Part shown: positions 10,603 through 18,827 of the stretch, in pieces
Position numbering within the stretch: position 1 is the first letter of the stretch
How the letters are laid out: every line of letters starts with the position of its first letter
Assembly: GCA_030849965.1 (NCBI GenBank)
Contig: JAVDKL010000001.1
Span: 62,001-126,000 of the forward strand
Origin: Schauerella fraxinea
GTDB taxonomy: Bacteria > Pseudomonadota > Gammaproteobacteria > Burkholderiales > Burkholderiaceae_B
Direction of reading: 5' to 3'
Length of the DNA: 64,000 nt
Program-made: the position numbers and the translations under genes
The notes under the pieces: generated by a model
Database searches by the model: none
Told to the model about the DNA's origin: nothing
What the model saw: only the letters and a program-made list of their open reading frames with translations

Positions 10603-11286
10603 ATGTCACAACAAGCATTTGACACTTTGTCGCCCTCGTCATTGGCCGAGTCGTTGACCGCCGATCTCAATCAAACCACGCAGTCGCAGCAGGACGAGAC
10701 GGTGCGTGAGTTGGAGGCGTTCATTGCCAGCGTGCCGGCGCGTACGGAAATCGCCAATACGCGTCGCTGGTTCTACGGCGGCATCATCATGGTGGCGTTA
10801 TTCGTGATCCTGACGATCGCAGCCGCCACCTCGGGTGCCTCGCAAAACATGTTCATCTTCATGGGTGTGATGCTGGCGTTGTCGGTCATCATGCTGTTGA
10901 ACCATTTGAACGCCGGCAAAGTGCCGCACACGGTGTTGACGCATGAAGAAATCAGCTTTGCGAACTTCTCCGCGCCCGTCAAACTCGTCAACATCACCGA
11001 TATCGAACTGCAACTCATCGGCCAGATGGACATGGTGCTGCTGGACCTGGCCGAGGGCACGCCCCTGCCGTCGTTCAAGCGCCGCCGCGGCTTCTTCGCG
11101 CCGCAAGCCGGCATCCGCAAGCGCCGCAATAAACCCGATCAAATCCTGATCGCCTCGGGTGGTTTCCAGGAAGTGGGCGGCAAGAAGATGAATGAAGAAG
11201 AACTCGGCGGTTTGTTCAGCGCCTACATCAACGTGGCCCACGCACACCAGCAACTCGCCGAGTTGCGCGCAGGCCGGGTGGCCTGA
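10603..11286 (+). CDS. Hypothetical membrane protein (two TM segments)
   Basis: Protein of 227 residues of unknown function. The N-terminal 60 residues are polar and Ser/Thr/Gln-rich. Two adjacent hydrophobic helices follow (about residues 62-82 and 85-100), then a basic cytosolic domain with an RRRGFF...RKRRNKPDQ stretch. The ATG at 10603 has an AGGAAG ribosome binding site nine bases upstream, which is why the longer in-frame ORF starting at 10363, inside the previous gene, is rejected. It follows the M48 protease by 28 bp, so a shared transcript and a functional link (substrate, adaptor or regulator) are reasonable guesses. No catalytic motif is seen. Confidence 0.75.
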   Translation: MSQQAFDTLSPSSLAESLTADLNQTTQSQQDETVRELEAFIASVPARTEIANTRRWFYGGIIMVALFVILTIAAATSGASQNMFIFMGVMLALSVIMLLNHLNAGKVPHTVLTHEEISFANFSAPVKLVNITDIELQLIGQMDMVLLDLAEGTPLPSFKRRRGFFAPQAGIRKRRNKPDQILIASGGFQEVGGKKMNEEELGGLFSAYINVAHAHQQLAELRAGRVA

Positions 11287-11423
11287 TTGAGAACAGGGTG
11301 CCCGGTTCGGGCACTCACGTTCCGGGCGGATGGCCGGTGCGAGATCGCCAATGGGCTCCGTCTGGTTTTCAGCCCTGGCGAGTGTTAGAAAACACGGCGC
11401 CCGATCATCGGGTATTCAAGAAC

Positions 11424-12275
11424 TCACCCGGGTTGGGAAAGAAGGTTTCTGGCGGCGCTCAACGTTTCGTTGAGCGCCGTCATTGCTTGGTGCGCTACAT
11501 CCTCCGGCGCTCGCGCCTTGAGGGCATCGTTGAACACTTCGAGGCCAATCGGGCCGCGGTAGCCGCCGCTCAGCAAACGAGCGAGCAGGGCCGGTAACGG
11601 AAACTGGCCATGCCCCGGCAATAGGCGGCTATGCCGTGCCGTATCGATCACGTGCGCGAGCGCCACGCCGTGTTCCAGATCCGAAAGTTGCACGAGAAAG
11701 ATCCGATCCATCGGAATCCCCTCCAGATCCGAAGCATCGCGCCCGCGCGCGAAGATATGAAATGCATCGATCACCATGCCGAGATTGTCGGCGCCCACCT
11801 GCTGCACACATTGCCACGCCATCGGCAACGTTGGATTGACGGTGCTCCATGCCATGGCCTCGTAGGCCACGCGTAACCCCCGCTGCCGAGCTTGTGTTGC
11901 GAGCCAGCCCAGATCATCGACAATGCGGGCACCGATGCAGTCGCGATCGGTTGAGGCGGGCGCGAGCACGGTATCGGCGCCGAGTGCAGCGGCCGTGTCG
12001 AGCATCGTTAATGCTTCATTTCGCTTTTCCGTGCGCCGCGCGTCGGGCGCACCGTCGACATCCATCAGCACCTGATAATCGGTCAGGCCGATGCCGCGCG
12101 CGCGCAGCGTGCTTGCCATTGCCGTCGGTCCGTGCCCGAAGGCGTCCAGATCCTGACGCCATAGCTCGATCTGATCGAACCCGGCGGCATGGGCGGCTGC
12201 GATCTTCGCCTGCGGCGTGCCACCGAGCAGTATGGTGTTGATGAACAGGGGATGATGGGGCGAGGGTGCGGTCAT
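11424..12275 (-). CDS. Sugar phosphate isomerase/epimerase-type TIM-barrel protein
   Basis: Xylose-isomerase-like TIM barrel of 283 residues (AP endonuclease 2 superfamily). Recognisable barrel segments are IAAAHAAGFDQIELW, GADTVLAPAST, the metal-ligand strand VAYEAMAWSTVNP, MVIDAFHIFARG (Asp/His ligands), FLVQLSDLEHG and LPGHGQFPL. The last two match 3-dehydroshikimate dehydratase- and hydroxypyruvate-isomerase-like members, so the substrate could be a sugar, inositol or a shikimate-type acid. It is the last gene of a minus-strand run behind two LysE exporters (28 bp gap). The ATG at 12275 is chosen because upstream codons encode a basic low-similarity extension inside the neighbouring gene. 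An 11-bp perfect inverted repeat lies inside its 3' end. Confidence 0.82.
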   Translation of the reverse strand: MTAPSPHHPLFINTILLGGTPQAKIAAAHAAGFDQIELWRQDLDAFGHGPTAMASTLRARGIGLTDYQVLMDVDGAPDARRTEKRNEALTMLDTAAALGADTVLAPASTDRDCIGARIVDDLGWLATQARQRGLRVAYEAMAWSTVNPTLPMAWQCVQQVGADNLGMVIDAFHIFARGRDASDLEGIPMDRIFLVQLSDLEHGVALAHVIDTARHSRLLPGHGQFPLPALLARLLSGGYRGPIGLEVFNDALKARAPEDVAHQAMTALNETLSAARNLLSQPG

Positions 12276-12303
12276 GGCAGGTAGCGGATTGTTCGCCGCT
12301 GGG

Positions 12304-12948
12304 TTACGTGCGCTCGGTAATCGCCAGGCGAACGGCCAAGCCGGCAAACACCGAGGCCAGGATGTACTGAGGAAGCCGCGATCGACGACCGCCTGCCGCC
12401 AGCCGCGTGCGCAACGCGCTGGCGGTGAGTACCACCACGCCATTGACGATCAAGCCGATCGCGTTGAGCACCGTGGCGAGCAGCATGATCTGCAGCGCGA
12501 TCGAACCCGCATTGGGATCGATGAATTGCGGAAACAGCGCCAACACGAAGAGCGCCACTTTCGGGTTGAGCACGTTGGTAAGCAGGCCTTGACGGAATAC
12601 CCGCCAGAGCGGAGCACGTATACGGCCGTGCGCGGGCACGTTGGGATCCATCTCCACGTGGCGCGGTCCGCGCAACGTCTTCCAGGCCAGATAAAGCAGG
12701 TAAGCTGCGCCCGCGAACCGCACGATGTCGTAGGCCAAGGGCAGCACCACGAAAAGTTGGGATAGGCCCAAGGCGGCCGCCAAGGCATGGCAATACGTAC
12801 CGGCCAGGATGCCGGCGAGCGATGCAAAGCCGGCGCTGCGGCCTTCGGTTGCGCTGCGCGACGCGATGAGCAGCATATCGGGGCCGGGCGTAACGATCAG
12901 CGCCAGGGCGGCGCCGGAGAAGAGCAGCAGGGTGGTGAGCGAGATCAT
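12304..12948 (-). CDS. LysE/RhtB-family amino acid exporter (second of three)
   Basis: Six-TM exporter of 214 residues in the LysE/RhtB superfamily, which exports amino acids or related small metabolites. The hallmark TPGPDMLLI motif lies near residue 20, followed by the GFASLAGILAG helix and the mid-protein FRQGLLTNVLNPKVALFVLALFPQF segment typical of the family. The ATG at 12948 sits one base after the stop of the upstream paralogue, implying one transcript. Substrate cannot be inferred from sequence. Confidence 0.9.
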   Translation of the reverse strand: MISLTTLLLFSGAALALIVTPGPDMLLIASRSATEGRSAGFASLAGILAGTYCHALAAALGLSQLFVVLPLAYDIVRFAGAAYLLYLAWKTLRGPRHVEMDPNVPAHGRIRAPLWRVFRQGLLTNVLNPKVALFVLALFPQFIDPNAGSIALQIMLLATVLNAIGLIVNGVVVLTASALRTRLAAGGRRSRLPQYILASVFAGLAVRLAITERT

Positions 12949-12949
12949 G

Positions 12950-13576
12950 TCAGCCCGGACGCTTGGCCAGCAACGCCCACACACCAGCAGCCGACAACAG
13001 CGATCCGCCCGAAAGATTGAACCATCGCTTGGCCCGGCGAGAGGCGAGCAATGTGCGTGCGGAGCCGGCGAATACGGCGTACAACGTGGCGTTGAGCGTT
13101 GCCAGTACGACGAACGTCAGTGCGAGGATCCACAGTTGCGTCGTCACATTAGCGCCTGGCGTGATGAACTGCGGCAGAAACGCGACGAAGAAAACGATGC
13201 CCTTGGGGTTGAGCGCCGTGACGAGATAGGTGTTTGCGAAGAGCTTCCAGCGTGAAGCGGGGGCGGGCGGGGTGAGGATGTCGCTGGCGGACACGCCGGC
13301 GCGCAGCAGTTTGATGCCCAGATACAGCAGATAAAGGCCACCAGTCACTTTGACGACGGTAAACCAGAACGCCGAGGTGGCAAGCAGTGCACCGAGGCCG
13401 GCGAGCGACACGGCCAACGCGGTTGAGTCGCCCAGCGCAACCGCGACCACGAGCGGCACGTTGGCCCGATTGCCATGCGCGATGGAATAACTGATGACCG
13501 CAAGGATCGTGGGACCCGGGATGACGAGCATGACGGCGGCGGCGGCAACGAAGGCAAGCCAAAGTTCGATGGACAT
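12950..13576 (-). CDS. LysE/RhtB-family amino acid exporter (first of three)
   Basis: LysE-type exporter of 208 residues with the IPGPTILAVISY motif near residue 20, six hydrophobic segments and the conserved NPKGIVFFVAFLPQF stretch near residue 130. It heads a minus-strand transcript followed immediately by a paralogue and a TIM-barrel enzyme. It is divergent from a third paralogue at 13839, so the 262 bp between them probably carries both promoters. Its identity to the neighbouring paralogue is moderate, so these look like diverged paralogues rather than a recent duplication. Confidence 0.9.
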   Translation of the reverse strand: MSIELWLAFVAAAAVMLVIPGPTILAVISYSIAHGNRANVPLVVAVALGDSTALAVSLAGLGALLATSAFWFTVVKVTGGLYLLYLGIKLLRAGVSASDILTPPAPASRWKLFANTYLVTALNPKGIVFFVAFLPQFITPGANVTTQLWILALTFVVLATLNATLYAVFAGSARTLLASRRAKRWFNLSGGSLLSAAGVWALLAKRPG

Positions 13577-13838
13577 GGTGTTCTCGAAAAAGGTGCGGCG
13601 CGAGGAGGCAGGGCGACCGACGGCACTGCCGGTAAATTATGCCTCAAGCGATGAACGCCGGCACGCCTGGCTAACGCGTTTCAAGCGGCCTCGGGTGCCG
13701 TCGCACTGCGCTCGCGCCATGCAAGAGCCGGATGTAAAGGTGGGAGCGATCGCGTTGACGCGGCCTGCTGCAGGCAAGGACAATAGCGTTTGAGACGATT
13801 TCGCCCCTGCAGGATCACTACCCTTACCGGACCGCTTC

Positions 13839-14477
13839 ATGACCCTCGCCACGCTCGTGTTGTTCATCCCGGCTTGTTTCGCGCTCAATATGGCGCCAGG
13901 GCCGAACAATCTGCTTTCGATCAATAACGCCACACGCTATGGCTTTCGGGCGGCGTGTGTGGCGGGCATCGGCCGCGTGATTGCCTTCGCCGGCATGATT
14001 GCGCTGGCGGCGATGGGGCTGGCCGTGGTGCTGCATGCCTCGGGGTATGTATTCCTAGCGATCAAAACGCTGGGTGCGGCCTATCTGTTTTATCTCGCGA
14101 TTCAACTGTGGTGTGCGCAGCCTGAGGAGGCTGACGCGGCATCCTGCAGCCGCGCGCCACGCACGATCGAAGGAGGCATGTATCGATTGATGCGCCAGGA
14201 GTTCTGGGTCGCCGCGGGCAACCCGAAGGCGATCGTGCTGTTTACGGCATTTCTGCCGCAATTCGTCGATCCCTCAGGCGATCCGGGGCAGCAGTTCCTG
14301 ATGCTTGGGAGCGCGTTCCTGCTCATGGAGTGGATCGCGATCGCGCTGTATGCCTACATGGGGATGCATGCTGGGCGGTGGCTGGCAACTGCGCGCGCGC
14401 GCCAGCGATTCAATCGCGGATGCGCAGCCTTATTGGCGTGCGCAGGTCTTGGATTGCTGGCGGCGCGGCGTCATTGA
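13839..14477 (+). CDS. LysE/RhtB-family amino acid exporter (third of three)
   Basis: LysE-superfamily exporter of 212 residues starting at the ATG at 13839. The N-terminus MTLATLVLFIPACFALNMAP continues into the GPNNLLS signature. The central RQEFWVAAGNPKAIVLFTAFLPQF and six membrane segments match the family. It is divergent from two co-transcribed paralogues, an arrangement suggesting related but separately regulated export functions. A 7-bp GC stem (14480-14486 with 14494-14500) just after the stop may mark transcript end. Nothing else is recognisable in the 215 bp before the next gene. Confidence 0.9.
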   Translation: MTLATLVLFIPACFALNMAPGPNNLLSINNATRYGFRAACVAGIGRVIAFAGMIALAAMGLAVVLHASGYVFLAIKTLGAAYLFYLAIQLWCAQPEEADAASCSRAPRTIEGGMYRLMRQEFWVAAGNPKAIVLFTAFLPQFVDPSGDPGQQFLMLGSAFLLMEWIAIALYAYMGMHAGRWLATARARQRFNRGCAALLACAGLGLLAARRH

Positions 14478-14692
14478 GGCGCCGCGGCGTTTGCGCGGCG
14501 GGTAGGGGTGCATCCAGGCCTTATCATGTCGACGTGCAGCATGCAGGCTGCCGCTTGCGGTTCGGGGCTTGCCCTGCATGGCCTCAGGATGCAGCAGGAT
14601 AAAGTATCCTGCACGCGGCCTGACCTGGTCGTCATCTCGCACACGCACCGCGTACGTATCGTGCGCCAACTTTCTTCAGATAGGACAGTCGA

Positions 14693-15301
14693 ATGAAGCT
14701 TTTCTTCTCCAGCGCCTCGCCTTACGTTCGTAAATGCACCGTGTTTGCGCTCGAACTCGGTTTGGCGGATCGCATCGAAACGCTGCCGAGCAAAGTGAGC
14801 CCGGTGTTGCGCGATGCGTCGGTGGTGCAAGCCAACCCGTTGGGCAAGGTGCCCACGCTGATTACCGAAGACGGTGTGGCGTTGTTCGACAGCCGTGTGA
14901 TCTGCGAATACCTGAATGCCGAGGGCGGCGGTGCGCTGTTTCCGGCAGCCGATCATCCGCAGCGGTTTGCGATTCTGGCGCAGCAAGCGTTGGCTGACGG
15001 CATTCTGGATGCGGCGCTGCTGGCGCGCTACGAAACCACGCGCCCTGAAGGCACGCAGTGGGATGACTGGGTCGCCGGCCAGATGGCAAAGATCAAGAGC
15101 GGACTGGACTGGGTGGAAGCCCATGCCGATACGTTCTACGACCGGGTAGACGTGGGCACCATCTCGTTCGGCTGCGCCTTGGGCTATCTGGACTTCCGCT
15201 TCGCCGATTACGGCTGGCGCAATAAATACCCCCAGTCGGCCGCCTGGTTCGATGCGTTCAGCGCACGGCCGTCGATGCAGGCGACCGTGCCGCACGTCTA
15301 A
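14693..15301 (+). CDS. Glutathione S-transferase family protein
   Basis: Soluble transferase of 202 residues. The N-terminal thioredoxin-like domain (residues 1-78) has the catalytic-type Ser/Pro region SSASPYVRKC, the cis-Pro strand GKVPTLI and the glutathione-binding DSRVICEYL. The C-terminal helical domain contains FADYGWRNKYPQSAAWFD. It belongs to the bacterial beta/theta-like GST group that conjugates or isomerises electrophiles with glutathione. It stands alone between the exporter cluster and the convergent cyanase gene. Substrate unknown. Confidence 0.92.
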   Translation: MKLFFSSASPYVRKCTVFALELGLADRIETLPSKVSPVLRDASVVQANPLGKVPTLITEDGVALFDSRVICEYLNAEGGGALFPAADHPQRFAILAQQALADGILDAALLARYETTRPEGTQWDDWVAGQMAKIKSGLDWVEAHADTFYDRVDVGTISFGCALGYLDFRFADYGWRNKYPQSAAWFDAFSARPSMQATVPHV

Positions 15302-15359
15302 ACAACGTCGGCACGGCTCACATACGTCCAGACGTCAGCACGATCTACAGGCGTAATCG

Positions 15360-15806
15360 TCAGTAGGTCTTGTAAGGCAAGAACTTGCCGCTCATCAGGA
15401 TTTGCACGCGGTCGCCGTTTGGATCGGACTCGCGTTGCATATCCATGCGGAAATCGATGGCACTCATGATGCCGTCGCCAAACTCTTCATGGATCAGTGC
15501 CTTGAACGTGGTGCCGTACACGCTGATCAACTCGTAAAAGCGATAGATCAGCGGGTCGGTCGGCACAGCGGTCGGCAGCGACCCCTTGTAGGGCACGATC
15601 TGCAATTGGGTAATGGCGTCTTCGGGCAGATCGAGGACGCGAGCGGCCGCGCGTGCCTGGGTTTCGGTCAGGGTCATCTGGCCGAGCAGCGCGGCCGTCG
15701 TCCATTCCTTGCTCTGGCCGACTGCTTCGGCGATCGTCGCCCAGCTCAGTTTTTTCTCGATCTTGCGGGTCACGATGAGTTCGGTGACTTCAGGGCGGGA
15801 CATCAT
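15360..15806 (-). CDS. cynS: Cyanate hydratase (cyanase)
   Basis: Cyanase (EC 4.2.1.104), 148 residues, catalysing bicarbonate-dependent breakdown of cyanate to CO2 and carbamate, which yields ammonia. The N-terminal helix-turn-helix-like domain (LSWATIAEAVGQSKEW) is followed by the cyanase fold. The catalytic triad is present: R89 and E92 in YRFYE, and S115 in GDGIMSAIDF, each seven positions earlier than in the E. coli enzyme. The gene starts inside the stop of the ABC ATPase gene (ATGA), coupling degradation to uptake. Two adjacent ATG codons (15806, 15803) could serve as start. It is the last gene of the operon. Confidence 0.97.
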   Translation of the reverse strand: MMSRPEVTELIVTRKIEKKLSWATIAEAVGQSKEWTTAALLGQMTLTETQARAAARVLDLPEDAITQLQIVPYKGSLPTAVPTDPLIYRFYELISVYGTTFKALIHEEFGDGIMSAIDFRMDMQRESDPNGDRVQILMSGKFLPYKTY

Positions 15807-16612
15807 GATGGAATCGTCTCCTTGGGATGTGCGGCCTTGTCGACCAGGAAATCGACAAGGTGGTTGCGGATCTCGTAATAGCGCGGGTCGTGGTGCAACG
15901 AGCTGCGCGTGCGATCTGGGTCGAGGTCGATCTCGACCGACTCGGCAATGCGGGCGTATGGCCCCGTGCTCATCAGCAGGATGCGATCGGACAGCAGAAT
16001 CGCTTCGTCCACATCGTGGGTGATCATGAACACGGTTTGCTGCGTGGCGCGCACGATGCGTCGCAGTTCGTCCTGGATCGTGCCGCGCGTGAGCGCATCC
16101 AGGGCGCCGAACGGTTCGTCGAGCAAGAGCATCTTCGGCTGTATGGCGAAGGCGCGTGCGATACCCACGCGTTGCTTCATGCCGCCCGACAGCTCGCTGG
16201 GTTTCTTATCCAGCGCGTGTCCCAAACCAACCATCTCGAGATAACGCACGCTGTGCTCGCGCACCTTGTCGCGGCTGTATTCGGGCCAGCGCGAACGCAC
16301 GCCGAAGGCGACGTTTTGCAAGGCGGTCAACCAGGGCAAGAGCGCGTGGGCTTGAAAAACCACGCCGCGCTCGAGCGATGGGCCGTCGATCTCCCGTCCA
16401 TCCATGATCACCACGCCGTCGCTGGCGTGATCGATGCCGGCCAGGATGTTCAGGATGGTCGTTTTGCCGCAGCCCGAATGTCCGATCACGCACACGAACT
16501 GGCCGCGGTCGATGCCGAAACTCACTTCGTTGAACACAGGCGGGCCCGGGTTGCCGTCGCGTTGTGGGTAGTGTTTGGCGAGGGACTGAATATCGAGAAA
16601 GGGGGGGCTCAT
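15803..16612 (-). CDS. Cyanate/nitrate-type ABC transporter ATP-binding protein
   Basis: ATPase of 269 residues of the nitrate/sulfonate/taurine/cyanate ABC family (NrtD/SsuB/CynD type). Walker A is GHSGCGKTTILN near residue 43, the signature is LSGGMKQRVGIARAF and Walker B is MLLLDEPFGALDALT, with the typical MITHDVDEAILLSDRI. Placement between a permease gene (4 bp gap) and cynS (ATGA overlap) makes cyanate the most likely substrate. CynD is a fair equivalent, but the name is not assigned because NrtD and CynD cannot be separated by sequence alone. Confidence 0.92.
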   Translation of the reverse strand: MSPPFLDIQSLAKHYPQRDGNPGPPVFNEVSFGIDRGQFVCVIGHSGCGKTTILNILAGIDHASDGVVIMDGREIDGPSLERGVVFQAHALLPWLTALQNVAFGVRSRWPEYSRDKVREHSVRYLEMVGLGHALDKKPSELSGGMKQRVGIARAFAIQPKMLLLDEPFGALDALTRGTIQDELRRIVRATQQTVFMITHDVDEAILLSDRILLMSTGPYARIAESVEIDLDPDRTRSSLHHDPRYYEIRNHLVDFLVDKAAHPKETIPS

Positions 16613-16616
16613 GCGC

Positions 16617-17459
16617 TCACTCCCGGTAGCTCACGAGCCTGGCGGCTCGGGCAAGCAAGGTGTCCAGCAACATGCCGATCACACCGATAAAAAGAATCGC
16701 GCAGATGATGTTGGCGATCGAAAGGTTGTTCCACTCGTTCCAGACGAAGTAGCCGATGCCGGTGCCACCGATCAACATCTCGGCCGCCACGATCACGAGC
16801 CAGGCGATGCCCACCGAAATGCGCATCCCCGTCATGATGGTGGGGGCGGCCGCAGGCAGGATGACCAGAAAGGCGGTGCGCAACCGCGAGACTTCCAGCG
16901 TACGGGCAACGTTGAGCCAATCCTGACGGACCGCGCCTACGCCGAACGCCGTGTTCACGAGCATGGGCCAGAGCGAGCAGATGAAGATCACAAAGACGGC
17001 GGAGGTGTCGGCGTCCTTGATGGTGTAGAGCGCCAGGGGCATCCAGGCGAGGGGCGAGATGGGCTTGAGGACTTGAATGAATGGATCGAAGGCCCGATAC
17101 ACCGTGCGTGACATGCCGATCAAAAAGCCCAACGGGATGGCGACCACGGCGGCAAGCAGAAACCCACCCAGCACCCGCACGATGGAATAGGCCAATTGCA
17201 GGCCGATCCCTTTATCGTTCGGGCCCCGGTCGTAGAACGGATCCTTCAAATGCTGCCATAACTGCACGCCTACATCCATCGGCCCGGGGAAGGGCGTTTT
17301 GCCGCCGCTTGCCGCCGCGCCGCCCACGAGCGCGGCATACTCGGCGTCGACCACCGCTTCGCCTGCCTTGGATCGTGTGGCCGCATGCCACACCAACAGC
17401 AGTGCGACCAGAATGACGACCGACAGCAGCGGCGCGCCCCAGGGTTTCTCACCGCGCAT
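16617..17459 (-). CDS. Cyanate/nitrate-type ABC transporter permease
   Basis: Inner-membrane permease of 280 residues, binding-protein-dependent transport family (NrtB/SsuC/CynB type). It has an N-terminal TM segment, a periplasmic stretch with GPMDVGVQLWQHL, then about five more helices carrying the family's KPISPLAWMPLALYTI, the EAA-like coupling loop EVSRLRTAFLVILPAAAPTIMTG (about residues 185-207) and the WLVIVAAEML segment. The start at 17459 lies two bases after the stop of the binding-protein gene, so the four transport and degradation genes are one transcript. Confidence 0.92.
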   Translation of the reverse strand: MRGEKPWGAPLLSVVILVALLLVWHAATRSKAGEAVVDAEYAALVGGAAASGGKTPFPGPMDVGVQLWQHLKDPFYDRGPNDKGIGLQLAYSIVRVLGGFLLAAVVAIPLGFLIGMSRTVYRAFDPFIQVLKPISPLAWMPLALYTIKDADTSAVFVIFICSLWPMLVNTAFGVGAVRQDWLNVARTLEVSRLRTAFLVILPAAAPTIMTGMRISVGIAWLVIVAAEMLIGGTGIGYFVWNEWNNLSIANIICAILFIGVIGMLLDTLLARAARLVSYRE

Positions 17460-17461
17460 CC

Positions 17462-18814
17462 TTATGTTCTCCGGATCTTGAAGCTGGCCAAGTACTCGTC
17501 CGGCTTGGTGGCGTCGAAGGGTTTGCCCATCACGCTGAACGTTTTGTCTTTCGTGGTGGGCGGTGTCATGCCGGCTTCGCGCATCAAACGAATGGCGTCC
17601 GTGGCGAGAAAGACTTCGCTGGCGATCTTTTGATAATCGATATCGGTTTTGACTTGGCCCCAGCGTTTCATCTGCGTCAAGATCCACACCGCGAACGACG
17701 GCCAGGGCATCGGATCGAAGTCGATGCGCTCAGGCACTTTGATGACTTTGCCCAATCCATCCGCATAGGTGCCGGTGAGCACCTGTTCCAATACCGTAAC
17801 GGGCTGATTGAGATAATTCGGCGTGGCGATGGCGGCGGCGATTTCCTTGCGATGGCTGGCGTCATGCGCATACGCCGTGGCTTCGATAATCGACTTCAGC
17901 AAGGCCTGATAGGTATTCGGCATCTTGGTGACGAATTCCTTGCTGGCGGCAAAGGCGCAGCACGGGTGACCATCCCAGATCTCTTTCGACAGAATATGGA
18001 TGAACCCTACGCCGTCATAGACCGCGCGCTGGTTGACGGGATCGGGCGCCAGAAAACCATCGATGTTGTCGGCGCGCAGATTGGCCACCATTTCGGGTGG
18101 CGGAATCGACCGGATCTGCACATCGGTATCGGGATCGATCCCGTGCTCGGCGAGGTAGTAGCGCAGCAGATAGTTGTGCATCGAATAATCGAAGGGCACC
18201 GCCAGCTTGAAGCCTTTCCAATCCTTCGGATCGCGGCGGTCCTTGTGCTTCATGGCCAAGGTAATGGCCTGGCCGTTGATGTTCTCCACCGCTGGCATCG
18301 TCCACGGCACCGCGCCGCTGGTGCCTGCGCCCAGGGTAATGGCCAGCGGCATGGGCGAGAGCATGTGCGCGGCGTCGTACTCGCCAGACATCGCCTTGTC
18401 GCGAATCAGTGCCCAGCCGGCCGTTTTGACCACCTCCACATCCAAGCCTTGCTTGGCGTAGAAGCCCATGGGATGCGCCATGATGATCGGTGTGGCGCAC
18501 GTAATCGGAATGAAGCCGACCTTGAGTTTCTGCTTTTCCAGGGGGCCGGTGGATTGCGCAAACGCTTCCTTGGCCAGGGCCAGCGGAAAGATCGCCGACA
18601 CGGCCGCCATGGCAGTGCCGCTACCTACCGCGCGCAGAAAGCGGCGGCGCAAATCGTCTTGCGGGAAAAGCGCGCGCATGACCGCACTTTCGACCGCACG
18701 GTCCTGTGCCGCATCGAGGCCCTGGGCCCGGTCGTGTTCGGCGGGGCTGGCATGACGCCCGCAGGCGCACGCCAGGCGGGTGTCGGCATTGAAGGGATTG
18801 CGGAACAAGGACAT
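17462..18814 (-). CDS. NrtA/CynA-like ABC transporter substrate-binding protein (Tat exported)
   Basis: Binding protein of 450 residues for a nitrate/cyanate-type ABC importer. After an N-terminal cytosolic extension with a Cys/His motif (CACGRHASPAEHD), a twin-arginine signal (RRRFLRAVGSG, then a hydrophobic core ending ALAKEAFAQS) lies near residues 50-85. The mature domain has the family's KVGFIPITCATPIIMAHP, AGWALIRDKAM and PTTKDKTFSVMGKPFD segments. The Cys-His leader before the Tat signal is seen in other betaproteobacterial NrtA-like proteins. ATG 18814 is chosen because it places this leader at the N-terminus; an in-frame ATG at 18898 lies upstream. The adjacent cynS points to cyanate as the ligand. 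Confidence 0.9.
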   Translation of the reverse strand: MSLFRNPFNADTRLACACGRHASPAEHDRAQGLDAAQDRAVESAVMRALFPQDDLRRRFLRAVGSGTAMAAVSAIFPLALAKEAFAQSTGPLEKQKLKVGFIPITCATPIIMAHPMGFYAKQGLDVEVVKTAGWALIRDKAMSGEYDAAHMLSPMPLAITLGAGTSGAVPWTMPAVENINGQAITLAMKHKDRRDPKDWKGFKLAVPFDYSMHNYLLRYYLAEHGIDPDTDVQIRSIPPPEMVANLRADNIDGFLAPDPVNQRAVYDGVGFIHILSKEIWDGHPCCAFAASKEFVTKMPNTYQALLKSIIEATAYAHDASHRKEIAAAIATPNYLNQPVTVLEQVLTGTYADGLGKVIKVPERIDFDPMPWPSFAVWILTQMKRWGQVKTDIDYQKIASEVFLATDAIRLMREAGMTPPTTKDKTFSVMGKPFDATKPDEYLASFKIRRT

Positions 18815-18827
18815 GAGGCGGCTCCAG

